A stretch of 48,792 bases of DNA. Origin: Lujinxingiaceae bacterium. Lineage in GTDB: Bacteria > Myxococcota_A > Bradymonadia > Bradymonadales > Bradymonadaceae. Positions 16,598 through 24,956 of the stretch are shown here, one piece after another (within the stretch, counting starts at the first letter, position 1; the number at the start of each line of letters is the position of its first letter). The position numbers and the translations under genes were made by a program. The stretch lies in assembly GCA_013697635.1 (NCBI GenBank), contig JACCWM010000131.1, positions 1-48,792 of the forward strand, read 5' to 3'. Under the pieces are notes generated by a model. The model was not told the origin of the DNA. It saw only the letters and a list, made by a program, of their open reading frames with translations, and did not search any database.

Positions 16598-16963
16598 TCA
16601 CTGGTCGACGCTGCCGCCGCCTAGATGAAGCTTGTAGTTGTCACTGGTGCCACCGGGCTTGACGCCGCCAATGGAGAGCCGCAAATGGTAGCTCTCCGAG
16701 GACGTCTCGCCACCGCCGGCGGTGATGGTCGTGATCGAGGGGAGCACCTGACCTGGAACGATGGGGCCGGTATCCGTGTCGTCGCCAACATCGGGTTGGT
16801 TGTTGTTTTGGTTGTTTTCGTTGTTTTGGTTGTTTTCGTTGTTGCTCGTGTTGTTGGCCTTCTTGGTGGGTTTGGCCGAGTTGTCCGACAGGTTGCAGCC
16901 GGCGAGCGCGAGCCCAGCACTCAGGAAAACAAAAACGAGGAGTTTGGTAAGCTTATGGTTCAT
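16598..16963 (-). CDS. Small lipoprotein with Asn-rich linker
   Basis: A 121-residue lipoprotein. The signal peptide ends in the lipobox LALAGC, followed by a highly biased linker of NNENNQ units (about residues 35-55) and an Asp/Thr stretch. The C-terminal domain (about 60 residues) is Gly/Ser-rich with a doubled motif, YHLRLSIGGVKPGGT and NYKLHLGGG. I chose ATG 16963 because AAGGAA lies 8 bases upstream; an ATG six codons earlier is the alternative. It is followed by the Cys-rich secreted protein gene. The repeated YxLxLxxGG motif suggests a small beta domain, perhaps an assembly or surface-display partner; function unknown. Confidence 0.65.
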   Translation of the reverse strand: MNHKLTKLLVFVFLSAGLALAGCNLSDNSAKPTKKANNTSNNENNQNNENNQNNNQPDVGDDTDTGPIVPGQVLPSITTITAGGGETSSESYHLRLSIGGVKPGGTSDNYKLHLGGGSVDQ

Positions 16964-17119
16964 CACTTCAGGTTCCTTCACTGATCAGGGGCAGATTGTT
17001 GGAGACTCGGTCTGCCTAGGGTATCAATATTTAGCGGCTTCACAGTACATGGCCTACGGTAGAACAAGCCACCGAAACTTTTCAAGCATTCTCTGAAGAT
17101 CAGAAAGAAGCGGTGTAAA

Positions 17120-18301
17120 TCAGTCGTTTCGAAGCCTCGTGAGCAAAGCCATGACGCCGGCACGCTCGGCGTAGGCCGCGTCGAGCTGCTGGCAGCGCTC
17201 AAAGAGCACGATGGCGAGCTCGACGTCCTTGGCGCCTCGATGGGCGAACATGCCAAGCTCGAAGGCGTGGGCCGCGGTGATTTGGGGATGGGCAGCGAGC
17301 TTGCGTAGTTCGCGCTGCAGCACGTGGCGCTCGGCGCCAGCGAGGCGATCTGCGTTGAACAGGCCGACGGCGGCGTTGATGTTGTCGGCCTCGATGGTGA
17401 GCGCGCGCTCGAAGAGGGCGCGCGCTTGGCCGTGGTGATCGGCTCCGCGCGAGAGTGCAATCTGGCCCTGGGCGACGAGCACGGCGGTCGATGGCTGCGG
17501 CTGGGGCGCGGCCTGCTCAACGTCGGGTGCAGTTTGCTCGGCTTCGACTTGGGCTTGGGCTTGGGCCTCGATCGCCTCAGCGACGGCGTCGATCTCGGGC
17601 TGGGCTGGCTCCTGCTCAACGTGAAGTGCCTGAACCTGCTCGCTGGTGGCCGCGTCGGGCTCGGTGGCAAGGCGCTGCTCGATCAGCTCGATCTGCTGGC
17701 GCAAGATCCGGGCATTGAAGCCTTTGAAGCTGGCAAATCCCGGATCGATGGCGAGCACCTTGTTCCAACTCGCCACGGTCTGCAACGCTGCCGGCGTGGA
17801 CTTCTGGGCATCGGGAAGCCAGTAGGCGCCATCGAGCAGCCAGGAGATCGCCGCTTCGGGGCGCTCCTTCAAGAAGCGGTCGATAAGCTCGCGGGCGAGC
17901 TTCTTTTGTCCGGACTGCATCCACGCCCAGGCCAGCGAGGGCGCCGCCGGGCTCGACAGGCCGTGTTTGGCGACATCGGTCTGGTAGAGAGCCACGATCT
18001 CGAAGTAGCGTCCCGAGACGACATGCACCGACTCGATCTGCTCGAGGCGTGCCTCGACATCGGGGCGCCGCAGCAAGATGTCGGCGTTGCCTTGAAAGCC
18101 GTCGATGATCGGCTTGTAGCGCGCGATCTCCTCGGCCGAGAGCTCGGGCAGCGGCGCGGTGAGTGTCTTTGGAGCGATCAGGTTGGGCTGAATCGGCGAG
18201 AAATGCACGGCGCCGTCCGCCGCAGGGAGCACCCCCTCGCCGCAGGCCCACAGGGCGGCGACAAGGCTCAGGGCGATGATCGGCAATGCGCGCTGTTTCA
18301 T
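17120..18301 (-). CDS. Lipoprotein with TPR-like helical repeats
   Basis: A 393-residue lipoprotein, lipobox AALWAC, anchored after residue 18. The mature protein has TPR-like helix pairs in two blocks (about residues 75-195, for example SLAWAWMQSGQKKLARELID, and 270-380, for example GQARALFERALTIEADNINA). These are separated by an acidic Gln/Glu/Ala-rich low-complexity linker (about 215-265). TPR lipoproteins usually act as scaffolds in outer-membrane complexes. The start at 18301 (MKQRAL) is preceded by GGAG at a good distance; the ten codons further upstream lack this. It is transcribed away from folK, 79 bp apart. Confidence 0.7.
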   Translation of the reverse strand: MKQRALPIIALSLVAALWACGEGVLPAADGAVHFSPIQPNLIAPKTLTAPLPELSAEEIARYKPIIDGFQGNADILLRRPDVEARLEQIESVHVVSGRYFEIVALYQTDVAKHGLSSPAAPSLAWAWMQSGQKKLARELIDRFLKERPEAAISWLLDGAYWLPDAQKSTPAALQTVASWNKVLAIDPGFASFKGFNARILRQQIELIEQRLATEPDAATSEQVQALHVEQEPAQPEIDAVAEAIEAQAQAQVEAEQTAPDVEQAAPQPQPSTAVLVAQGQIALSRGADHHGQARALFERALTIEADNINAAVGLFNADRLAGAERHVLQRELRKLAAHPQITAAHAFELGMFAHRGAKDVELAIVLFERCQQLDAAYAERAGVMALLTRLRND

Positions 18302-18380
18302 CTCGTCTCCACGATCTTCATCTGGTAGCACTCTGGGGTGCTCGACGTCTTCAGCCGAGGCAAATTAAGGAGCAGCTCGC

Positions 18381-18908
18381 TTGGTTCGAAACAACACCAC
18401 CGATAAGGGCTGGCACCGGGTCTATCTCGGTCTGGGGTCCAACGTTGGCGAGCGCGCCGACAGGCTTTGTGAGGCGATCGAGCACCTCGAGGCGCTCGCC
18501 AGCAGTCGGCTGCTCGCTGCCAGTGAGTTCTACGAGAGCGAGCCACGCTTTGTCGAGGAACAACCGGATTTCGTCAACGCCTGCGTCGCCCTGGAGACCA
18601 AGCTGTCAGCGCACGCGCTGCTCGACGCGCTCTTGGATATCGAGCAGGCGATGGGTCGGGTGCGCACGCAGCCCAAGGGGCCCAGGGTGATCGACCTGGA
18701 CATCCTGCTCTACGACCAGGAACAAATCAACGACGCCGGTCTACAAATTCCCCACCCTGGCCTGGCCGAGCGCGCATTTGTGCTGGTGCCGCTCACCGAG
18801 ATCGCCCCTGAGGTGATGCATCCCGTCCTGGGCTTGTCGATCGAGCAGTTGGCTGAGCGCTGCGCGGATCGGGGCTGGATCAAGCGCTTCGTTAGCCGGC
18901 GCCCATGA
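18381..18908 (+). CDS. folK: 2-amino-4-hydroxy-6-hydroxymethyldihydropteridine pyrophosphokinase
   Basis: A 175-residue HPPK, the folate-pathway enzyme that moves pyrophosphate from ATP to 6-hydroxymethyl-7,8-dihydropterin. The N-terminal YLGLGSNVGER (15-25) and the Mg-binding GPRVIDLDILLYD (100-112, Asp105 and Asp107) are intact, as is the Arg-containing MGRVRTQPKG. The start is a TTG at 18381, supported by AAGGAG eight bases upstream; there is no ATG before the conserved strand. It overlaps the convergent transporter gene by 17 bp. No other folate gene is nearby. Confidence 0.93.
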   Translation: MVRNNTTDKGWHRVYLGLGSNVGERADRLCEAIEHLEALASSRLLAASEFYESEPRFVEEQPDFVNACVALETKLSAHALLDALLDIEQAMGRVRTQPKGPRVIDLDILLYDQEQINDAGLQIPHPGLAERAFVLVPLTEIAPEVMHPVLGLSIEQLAERCADRGWIKRFVSRRP

Positions 18909-19839
18909 GGATCATGGCCACGCCGATGCACATCACGGCGGCGCCGAAGAGGCGTCGCCAGATGTCGCGCTCGCCAAACAAGAAGTAGCCGGCCAAGATG
19001 GCGATCGTCACGCCCAGCGCGCGCTTGACCGTCTCGACGTAGGCGACGTCGATGTAGTCGTAGGAGCCGAGCTGCAAGATCATCGCGCCGACGGCCAAGA
19101 AGGCGCAGGCAAAGAGCAATGCGGGAACGGCGCGCGTCTCCTCCCAGAGCTTGCCGGCGCCGCCATCGCGCACGATGCAGGCGCCGGCAAAGAGCACACC
19201 GACGCATGCGGCCAGAAACAAGGTGTGCCAGGTGGGGCTCGAGACGCCCGATGCGGCCTTATCGAGCACCGGCGTGAAGCTCCACAGCAACGCCACGATG
19301 AGCATATAGAAGCTGCCACGCTCGCTCCAAAGCGCCTTGAGCGGCGCGAGCACGCCATGGGCGCTGTCGCCGGGGTTCATGCAAAAGGCGCCCACGCACA
19401 CGACCAAAATGCCGGCCCATCCCCAGTTGGTGGGCACCTCCCCGATCGTGACGAGGGCAACCAGGGCGGTAAACACCGGCGTAAAGGCCAGGTAGGGCGC
19501 GGTCAGGCTGAGCGGCGAGAGCTGCACTGAGCGCAAAAACAGATAATTTGCGAACAAGTTGAGCGTGACCGAAGCCAGCGCCGGCAGCAAGTAGGCCAGA
19601 CTTATGCTTGGAAAGCCGCTCAAGACCAGCGTCAGCAGGCCTTCTTGGGGAGCATCGGCGCCCAGCAACTCACCGGCGATGAGCATTGGCAACAAGATCG
19701 GCACGTTGAAGAGCATCATCGCGGCGACGGCCGCCATGGCGGTCATGCCGCGCCCCAACTGCTTGCGCGCGACGTCGAGCACAGCCCAGCAGGTGGCTGA
19801 ACCCAGGGCGAGCAGAAATCCGATGGTCAAGCCTGTCAT
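18892..19839 (-). CDS. EamA-type drug/metabolite transporter
   Basis: A 315-residue inner-membrane protein with about ten hydrophobic helices in two similar halves, the EamA/DMT arrangement (first half residues 1-150, second 165-315). Segments such as FLALGSATCWAVLDVARKQL and TAPYLAFTPVFTALVALVTI, then WAGILVVCVGAFCM, follow the family's half-repeat pattern. Substrates of this superfamily range from amino acids to nucleotide sugars; none can be assigned here. Its 3' end overlaps folK on the opposite strand by 17 bp. The gene upstream, for the C25-like surface protein, lies 81 bp away on the same strand. Confidence 0.82.
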   Translation of the reverse strand: MTGLTIGFLLALGSATCWAVLDVARKQLGRGMTAMAAVAAMMLFNVPILLPMLIAGELLGADAPQEGLLTLVLSGFPSISLAYLLPALASVTLNLFANYLFLRSVQLSPLSLTAPYLAFTPVFTALVALVTIGEVPTNWGWAGILVVCVGAFCMNPGDSAHGVLAPLKALWSERGSFYMLIVALLWSFTPVLDKAASGVSSPTWHTLFLAACVGVLFAGACIVRDGGAGKLWEETRAVPALLFACAFLAVGAMILQLGSYDYIDVAYVETVKRALGVTIAILAGYFLFGERDIWRRLFGAAVMCIGVAMILMGAG

Positions 19840-19920
19840 GGGTAGGACAATCTGCTTTCGACGCGGGTAAGGCCGCCGATGAAATTCTTAAAGAACCGGG
19901 CGTGCGCGAGTGTTGCTCGC

Positions 19921-22104
19921 TTAGCTCATGCGCGTTTTTCGCGAGGAGCGCAAGACGATCAACCCAAAAAGCAAGCCGAGCATGACCGCCGGAAGCGGGA
20001 TGCTGCCCGTGCCCGAGGTGGCGCATCCAAAGCAGCTGATCGAGCCGCCTCCCATCGCCGACGGGTCCAATTTATGGCCCGGCTTGGGCTTGTCTTGGGC
20101 ATCGTGCTCGCTGTGCGCATCGGCAAAATCAACGCTGGCGTCGTCGCTATTCCCAACGTCGCCCGGGGTGTGGCCGGCGTCGACGCCCGGGGTGTGGCCA
20201 GTGTCGTCGCCCGGGGTGTGCCCGGTATCGTTGCCCGGGGTGTGGCCAGTGTCGTCGCCCGGGTTTCCGGCGTCGTCGCCCGGGTTTCCGGTGTCGGGAG
20301 CAGTGTTGCCTGCATCGTCGCCGTTGCCGACATCCTCGCCACCGGGATCGGTGGGGAGCGCAGCGGCGGTCGCGGTGGCAAAGCTCGCGAGCGAGAGATT
20401 GAGATAGCTGCCGCTGCTCGTGTTTTCGAGAACCACAGCGCGCACCGCGAAGCGGTCACCCTGGACGTAGGCCAGGTCGCTTGCGATGTCGGTCGCCGTG
20501 ACGTGATTGGGCAGAACGCGGCTCATCACGCCGTCGCTGCTCACACGGTAGATGTAGTAGCCTCGCACGGTCTGGCTCGAGGCGTTGAACTTGAAGTTGG
20601 TGCCGCCGCCGGCAATCGGCGTGACGACGAGGCTCGAGGGCGGCACAACGGCATGCAGGCGCAGCGACGGGTCGCCCATCAGCGCCATGTGGGTGCGGCC
20701 CGTGCTGGCCCAGCCCGAGTGCATCGGCGTATACAAGGTGGTGTTGTTCATCGAGGCGCGAACGCTGTAGCCGATCGGCTGGCCCACGCCCATGTGGTGA
20801 AAATAGTAGTTGGGGATGCCCGACCAGGCGTTGGTCAGGGCGGCGCCGCGGCCAATAAAGGCGCGAAGAAAGTTGTTCTTGTTGTCCCAGTCGCCAAAAT
20901 AGCTGCCAAAGGTCATGTTGAAGACGCTGCCCGGCGCCGTGGTGGCCAACTCGGCGGTGGTCCCGATGTTGCCCGCGCCGTTGTAGCTGCCCTCGTTGTC
21001 CTGGGTGCCGCCGGCGGCGCCATAGGCCCACAAATAACTCTCGTTGTTGAGCAGCGTGAGCATGCTCGAGCCGTGTGGGTGGGCCTGGGTGATCTGGCCG
21101 TGGCCGACGAGCGCGGCCTGGGTGCGCAGACCCGACGATGAGAGCGGGTACTCAAGATACTGGAAGTTGTCGAAGAAGAGCGCGCGGCGCGTCGGATTGC
21201 TCTGGCGGATCTTGAAGGCGTGGGCCTTGTTGAGATAGGCGCGCGTGAGCTCGAGCTCGCTTTGGGTCAAGGTCGGCAGATTGAAAAAATCGACGCGGCC
21301 CACCGAAAGCTCGACCTCCGAGGGCAGCGTGCTCTGGTCGAACTTGCCGTCGCCGGGCACGTTGGTGTTCGAGGCTCGCCCGGCGTTCTTGTTGACCGAG
21401 GTGTCGGTCCAGACGCCATCGAGGTCGCCATAGTAGGCATCGGCCGGCCACGCGCCCTGATGCTCGTTGTGCCCGTCCGGGGCGATGTTGCCCGAATACG
21501 GCACGGGAATGTGGCCCAGCAGATAGACCGCGTGATTGAGCGAAGGTGCGGCAGCGACCGTCGTCTGGATGAGCGTGCGCACCGAGGGCACCGTGGCGCT
21601 TCGCTCGACGTTGTGCCGGGCCACGCGCCAGCCGTCGGCCTCGAGGTCCGCAATCAAGGTGGTAATCTCGCTGGCAAGCCCGCTGGCAAGCGTTGCGTCG
21701 ACGAGCAAAATCATGCGACCACGCGCCTCGAGTGGGGCCACCTCGACGCCGGCCGCCACATAGCCTGTACCGTTGCCGTTGCCGCTGCGCGTGACCTTGT
21801 ATTCGTAGGCGACGCCCAGCTCAACCGTGGTGTCCTCATGGGAGGTGGCTGAGCCACCCAGCGTCGCGATCGTTGCGCCAAAGGCTGTGTCCGAAAACTT
21901 TTTGCGGGCGATCAGATAGCCGGTGGCCCCGGTGTGCGCCGGCCAGGACAGCGTGACGCGAAGCGGCTGGCTCGAGGCCTGCGCGCTGACCTGGACGGCG
22001 GACTTCTGCGCGTTGGTCTGGGCCACGGCAGACGAGGCCGCCAGGCACGTTGCAAAGGCCAAAGCCGTACAAAACACAAAAGACTTCAGCACGTGGGCAA
22101 CCAT
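19921..22104 (-). CDS. Large surface protein with C25-like (gingipain-like) core and MYXO-CTERM-like anchor
   Basis: A 727-residue exported protein. The signal peptide (about 1-29) is followed by a fibronectin-III-like module (RVTLSWPAHTGATGYLIARK). The central region (about 130-520) resembles peptidase family C25: LLGHIPVPYSG, WPADAYYGDLDGVW, ELSVGRVDF, VGHGQ and the terminal GDPSLRLH. The position where gingipains have the catalytic Cys reads FNMTFGSYFGDWDN, without Cys, so activity is doubtful. A Pro/Gly/Asp/Thr linker with GHTPGDDT repeats leads to a C-terminal CFGCATSG, a hydrophobic helix and an Arg/Lys tail, like MYXO-CTERM sorting signals. The start at 22104 has GAGG upstream. Confidence 0.6.
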   Translation of the reverse strand: MVAHVLKSFVFCTALAFATCLAASSAVAQTNAQKSAVQVSAQASSQPLRVTLSWPAHTGATGYLIARKKFSDTAFGATIATLGGSATSHEDTTVELGVAYEYKVTRSGNGNGTGYVAAGVEVAPLEARGRMILLVDATLASGLASEITTLIADLEADGWRVARHNVERSATVPSVRTLIQTTVAAAPSLNHAVYLLGHIPVPYSGNIAPDGHNEHQGAWPADAYYGDLDGVWTDTSVNKNAGRASNTNVPGDGKFDQSTLPSEVELSVGRVDFFNLPTLTQSELELTRAYLNKAHAFKIRQSNPTRRALFFDNFQYLEYPLSSSGLRTQAALVGHGQITQAHPHGSSMLTLLNNESYLWAYGAAGGTQDNEGSYNGAGNIGTTAELATTAPGSVFNMTFGSYFGDWDNKNNFLRAFIGRGAALTNAWSGIPNYYFHHMGVGQPIGYSVRASMNNTTLYTPMHSGWASTGRTHMALMGDPSLRLHAVVPPSSLVVTPIAGGGTNFKFNASSQTVRGYYIYRVSSDGVMSRVLPNHVTATDIASDLAYVQGDRFAVRAVVLENTSSGSYLNLSLASFATATAAALPTDPGGEDVGNGDDAGNTAPDTGNPGDDAGNPGDDTGHTPGNDTGHTPGDDTGHTPGVDAGHTPGDVGNSDDASVDFADAHSEHDAQDKPKPGHKLDPSAMGGGSISCFGCATSGTGSIPLPAVMLGLLFGLIVLRSSRKTRMS
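20158..20298. repeat. 24-bp tandem repeats encoding GHTPGDDT-type linker
   Basis: About four 24-bp units with core GCCCGGGGTGTGGCC, followed by two to three 21-bp variants with core GCCCGGGTTTCC. They encode on the minus strand the GHTPGxDx and NPGDDAG linker of the C25-like protein. Such arrays can change copy number by slippage. Confidence 0.75.
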
Positions 22105-22205
22105 GGTGGACCTCAAGTCAGCACAGAGCATCAAAATCAATCATCAAAGCCAATCTCTATTTGCTGCCAGAGGAGTCTAGAACAATACGCTGAGAACTGC
22201 CACGT

Positions 22206-22685
22206 TCAGGCGAAAATCACCTGGCGGATCACCGCGCCCGCAAACCCTCGGTGGGTCAGATAACGGTAGGCCTTCTGGCGCTCTTTGGGGGTAAGCCTCG
22301 CCAGCGCGCCGAACTTCGCCTCGAAGCGCTTTTGGCACAGCTCGAACCAGCTCGTTTCCTGCTCGATCATGGCCAGCGACTCGGCGATTAACGCCTGGTT
22401 GATGCCGCGCGCGCTCAACTTGTGCGCGATTTGCATCGGTCCCCAGCCCTTTCGCGCCAAAATAGCGCCTTGAAGCTCGGCAAAGCGCGCATCGTTGAGG
22501 TAATCGCGCTCGCGCAGGTCGGCAAAAGCCTCGTCGATCAGGGCGTCGTCGACCGATTTTCGGCGCAGCTTCTCGCGCAGCTCGCCCTCGGCGTGGTCGC
22601 GCCGGGCCAGATAGCTTATCGCCATCTCGAAGACGTCGAGCGCGCTGAGTATGGGGGCGTCATCGCCATTTTTGGATTGATTCAT
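22206..22685 (-). CDS. recX: Regulatory protein RecX
   Basis: A 159-residue RecX, an all-helical modulator that caps RecA filaments and limits recombination and SOS signalling. The three tandem three-helix repeats are visible: AISYLARRDHAEGELREKL, FADLRERDYLNDARFAELQG with GWGPMQIAHKLSARGI, and LTPKERQKAYRYLTHRGF near the end. Length is typical. It stands apart from recA, which is not in the window. It is divergent from the small membrane protein gene at 22812. Confidence 0.88.
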   Translation of the reverse strand: MNQSKNGDDAPILSALDVFEMAISYLARRDHAEGELREKLRRKSVDDALIDEAFADLRERDYLNDARFAELQGAILARKGWGPMQIAHKLSARGINQALIAESLAMIEQETSWFELCQKRFEAKFGALARLTPKERQKAYRYLTHRGFAGAVIRQVIFA

Positions 22686-22811
22686 GGGCGTCTAGATTAT
22701 CCCTGCGTTGCTCGAAAGATGACGAGTCGCTATGCTGCGCGCCAATCTGTCCGGGCAGTCGATTTTTAGTCTGACCCGGCCATTGGTGCAAGAGGCGCCA
22801 GGAGAGAGCTT

Positions 22812-23057
22812 GTGAGCGAAGTAGAAGAACCCCAACAAGAGACATCACCGACCACGCTGCGCTTTGGCAAGCCCACGATCATTTTGGCCGCGGCCTTGCT
22901 CTTGCTGCCGGCGTTGATTCCATTGTGGTACGCCTTCCAGGCCGAAACCCAGCAGATGTTCTTCTTTCTGCTGGCCTTTAGCGTCGGCATTCTTGTTGTC
23001 AACGCGCTCCTGCTGTATGTGATTTATCGCTGGCTGTTGTTGGTTGCTCGCGGCTGA
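22812..23057 (+). CDS. Small two-helix membrane protein
   Basis: An 81-residue protein beginning at a GTG with AGGAG seven bases upstream (22800-22804), a strong site for such a short gene. After a 22-residue acidic/polar N-terminus come two hydrophobic helices (about 24-44 and 49-77, the second FFFLLAFSVGILVVNALLLY). The family is not recognised. It lies between recX (divergent) and the GT2 glycosyltransferase gene (72 bp downstream, same strand), so it could belong to that operon as a small membrane partner. Confidence 0.65.
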   Translation: MSEVEEPQQETSPTTLRFGKPTIILAAALLLLPALIPLWYAFQAETQQMFFFLLAFSVGILVVNALLLYVIYRWLLLVARG

Positions 23058-23128
23058 AGCATTGCATTGGCCCTTGCACCCCCCGCATACCCCTTACCGA
23101 CTGTCCAACTTCGGGAACTCGAGTCGTC

Positions 23129-23887
23129 ATGGCAACGAAGAAAAAAACGAAGGTCAACGCGGACCAACCCGTTGAGCTGTCCATCGTCATCCCCATCTAC
23201 AACGAAGAGGGGATTTTGTCGGCTTCGGTCGCCGACTTAACCGAGAAGCTCGACGCCGACGAGCGTTTGAGAGGTCGCAGCTATGAGCTGATCTTGAGCG
23301 AGAACGGCTCGACGGACAACACCGTCGCCGTCGCCGAGGAGCTCGCCACGCGCCACCCCCAGCTTCGCTTGTTGCACTCGAGCGAGCCCAACTACGGGTT
23401 GGCCATGCGCCGCGGGATCCTCGCCGCCAAGGGCGAGATCGTGCTCTGCGACGAGATCGACCTGTGCGACGTGGATTTTTATGCCCGCGCGCTCGAGAAG
23501 ATCGAGGGCGAGGGCTACGATCTGGTCGTGGGCAGCAAGGCGCTCGATCGCTCGCTCGATCACCGACCGGCCTTTCGCCAATTGGCAACGCGCGTGCTCA
23601 ACGGCTTGTTTCGCGTCTTCTTGGATTTTCACGGCACCGACACCCACGGCCTCAAGGCGTTTCGCCGCGAGCGTCTGCTCTCGGTGATCGATCGCTGCGT
23701 GGTCGACAAGGATCTTTTCGCCTCGGAGTTCGTCATTCGCGCCGAGCGCATGCACTTTCGCATGACCGAGATTCCGGTGCACATCGTCGAGAAGCGAAAG
23801 CCCTCGATCAACCTGATCCGGCGCGTGCCCAACGTGCTCAAAAATATCGGTCGGCTGGTATGGGTGATTCGCATCACCAACCGCTGA
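23129..23887 (+). CDS. Family 2 glycosyltransferase
   Basis: A 252-residue GT-A-fold glycosyltransferase of the dolichyl-phosphate mannose synthase type. The nucleotide-sugar strand LSIVIPIYNEE (17-27), the SENGSTDNT loop (57-65, Asp63) and the acidic metal site CDEIDLCD (107-114) are visible; the last deviates from the usual DxDLQD. There are no C-terminal membrane helices, unlike ArnC. It is followed two bases later by a NodB-type deacetylase gene, which would act on the sugar it transfers. The pairing resembles ArnC-ArnD logic (transfer to a polyprenyl carrier, then deacylation), but donor and acceptor are unknown. Confidence 0.82.
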   Translation: MATKKKTKVNADQPVELSIVIPIYNEEGILSASVADLTEKLDADERLRGRSYELILSENGSTDNTVAVAEELATRHPQLRLLHSSEPNYGLAMRRGILAAKGEIVLCDEIDLCDVDFYARALEKIEGEGYDLVVGSKALDRSLDHRPAFRQLATRVLNGLFRVFLDFHGTDTHGLKAFRRERLLSVIDRCVVDKDLFASEFVIRAERMHFRMTEIPVHIVEKRKPSINLIRRVPNVLKNIGRLVWVIRITNR

Positions 23888-23889
23888 AA

Positions 23890-24834
23890 ATGGGTCAGGC
23901 CTGCGTCTCGGTCGATCTCGACGGCCTGCGCTGCTACCGGGACATCCACGGTCTGAGCGCGCCGCGCGCGCAGCTCAACGGCGGCCAGGGCGCTGACGCT
24001 GCTTACAGCATCGGCGTTCGCCGCTTGCTCGATTTTTTCGACGCCGAGCGGCTGCCCGCCACGCTCTTCGTGATCGGGCGCGATCTCGAGGTCGACGCCC
24101 ACAGCTCCCTACTCCTCGAAGCCCACGAGGCCGGCCATGAGCTGGCCAACCACAGCTATTCGCACCATTATGACCTGCGCACGCGCCCTTTGGCCGAGCA
24201 AGAGCGCGAGATTGCCCGTTGCGAGGAGGCGATCTTGGAGCTCACCGGGCGCAAGCCCACAGGTTTTCGCACGCCCGGCTACAACGTCGACGCCTCGCTG
24301 CTCGCGATCTGTCGCAGCCGTGGCTACCTCTACGACTCCTCGATCTTTGCCTGTCCGCCCTATTACCTGGCCAAAGGCGCGGTGATGAGCTGGCTCAGCC
24401 TGCGCGGTCGCCCCAGCCGCAGCCAGATGACCCGGCCTCAGACCCTGCTCGCGCCGCTTGCTCCCTACTTTCCCGACGAAAAACGCTTCTGGCGCGACTC
24501 GCAACGAGGCTACGGCCTGCTCGAGATGCCCATGGCCGTTGTACCTGGCGTGCGCTTTCCGATCATCGGCACCAGCCTGCATCTGCTCAAAGAGCTCGGC
24601 TTTGACGCCGTCTACCCGCTGATTCGCCGCGCCCAGCCTCGCCATTTCAATCTGGAATTTCACGCCATCGACTTCATGGACTCAAACGACGAAGGCGTCG
24701 CCGATCTGGTCGGCATCCAACCCGACCTGGCGGTGCCCTGGACCACCAAACGCGCCCGCTACGCCCATGTCTTTGCTCGCCTTCGCGAGCACTACCGCTT
24801 CGCCACGCTCGAAGACACCGCGCGCAGCTTTTAG
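23890..24834 (+). CDS. NodB-type polysaccharide deacetylase
   Basis: A 314-residue carbohydrate esterase 4-like deacetylase. Motif 1 is SVDLDGL (7-13, catalytic-base and metal Asp), motif 2 is HELANHSYSHH (83-93, metal His88 and His92), motif 3 is GFRTPGYN (125-132). Later regions VVPGVRFPIIGTSL and FNLEFHAIDF fit the end of the fold. There is no signal peptide, so it acts in the cytoplasm, like ArnD, rather than on the wall. I chose the ATG at 23890, two bases after the glycosyltransferase stop; an in-frame ATG at 23860 overlaps that gene and is possible. A long open frame upstream is a shadow of the glycosyltransferase gene. Confidence 0.82.
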   Translation: MGQACVSVDLDGLRCYRDIHGLSAPRAQLNGGQGADAAYSIGVRRLLDFFDAERLPATLFVIGRDLEVDAHSSLLLEAHEAGHELANHSYSHHYDLRTRPLAEQEREIARCEEAILELTGRKPTGFRTPGYNVDASLLAICRSRGYLYDSSIFACPPYYLAKGAVMSWLSLRGRPSRSQMTRPQTLLAPLAPYFPDEKRFWRDSQRGYGLLEMPMAVVPGVRFPIIGTSLHLLKELGFDAVYPLIRRAQPRHFNLEFHAIDFMDSNDEGVADLVGIQPDLAVPWTTKRARYAHVFARLREHYRFATLEDTARSF

Positions 24835-24873
24835 TACCAACCTCGACGACGTCGAGAGTCGGATCGTCAAGCA

Positions 24874-24935
24874 ACGACGCCAAAGGTCGGGGTGTCAGGG
24901 GGCCCGACTATGCGAATTCTGTGGGCGTCGTTTTA
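24874..24935. terminator. Nested hairpin followed by a short T-run
   Basis: Outer stem ACGACGCC (24874-24881) pairs with GGCGTCGT (24924-24931). An inner stem GTCGGG (24886-24891) pairs with CCCGAC (24903-24908). TTTTA follows at 24931-24935. It lies between two convergent genes, where a terminator is expected, but the long branched loop is unusual. Confidence 0.35.
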
Positions 24936-24956
24936 GCGCACACGGTAGGCAGGGTC

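Noticed and set aside
20158-20298. Possible CRISPR-like array
   Set aside because: Units are adjacent with no spacers and encode a Gly/Pro/Asp/Thr protein linker in frame.
23464-23889. Upstream part of the open frame before the NodB deacetylase
   Set aside because: Shadow of the glycosyltransferase gene; the deacetylase fold begins right after ATG 23890.
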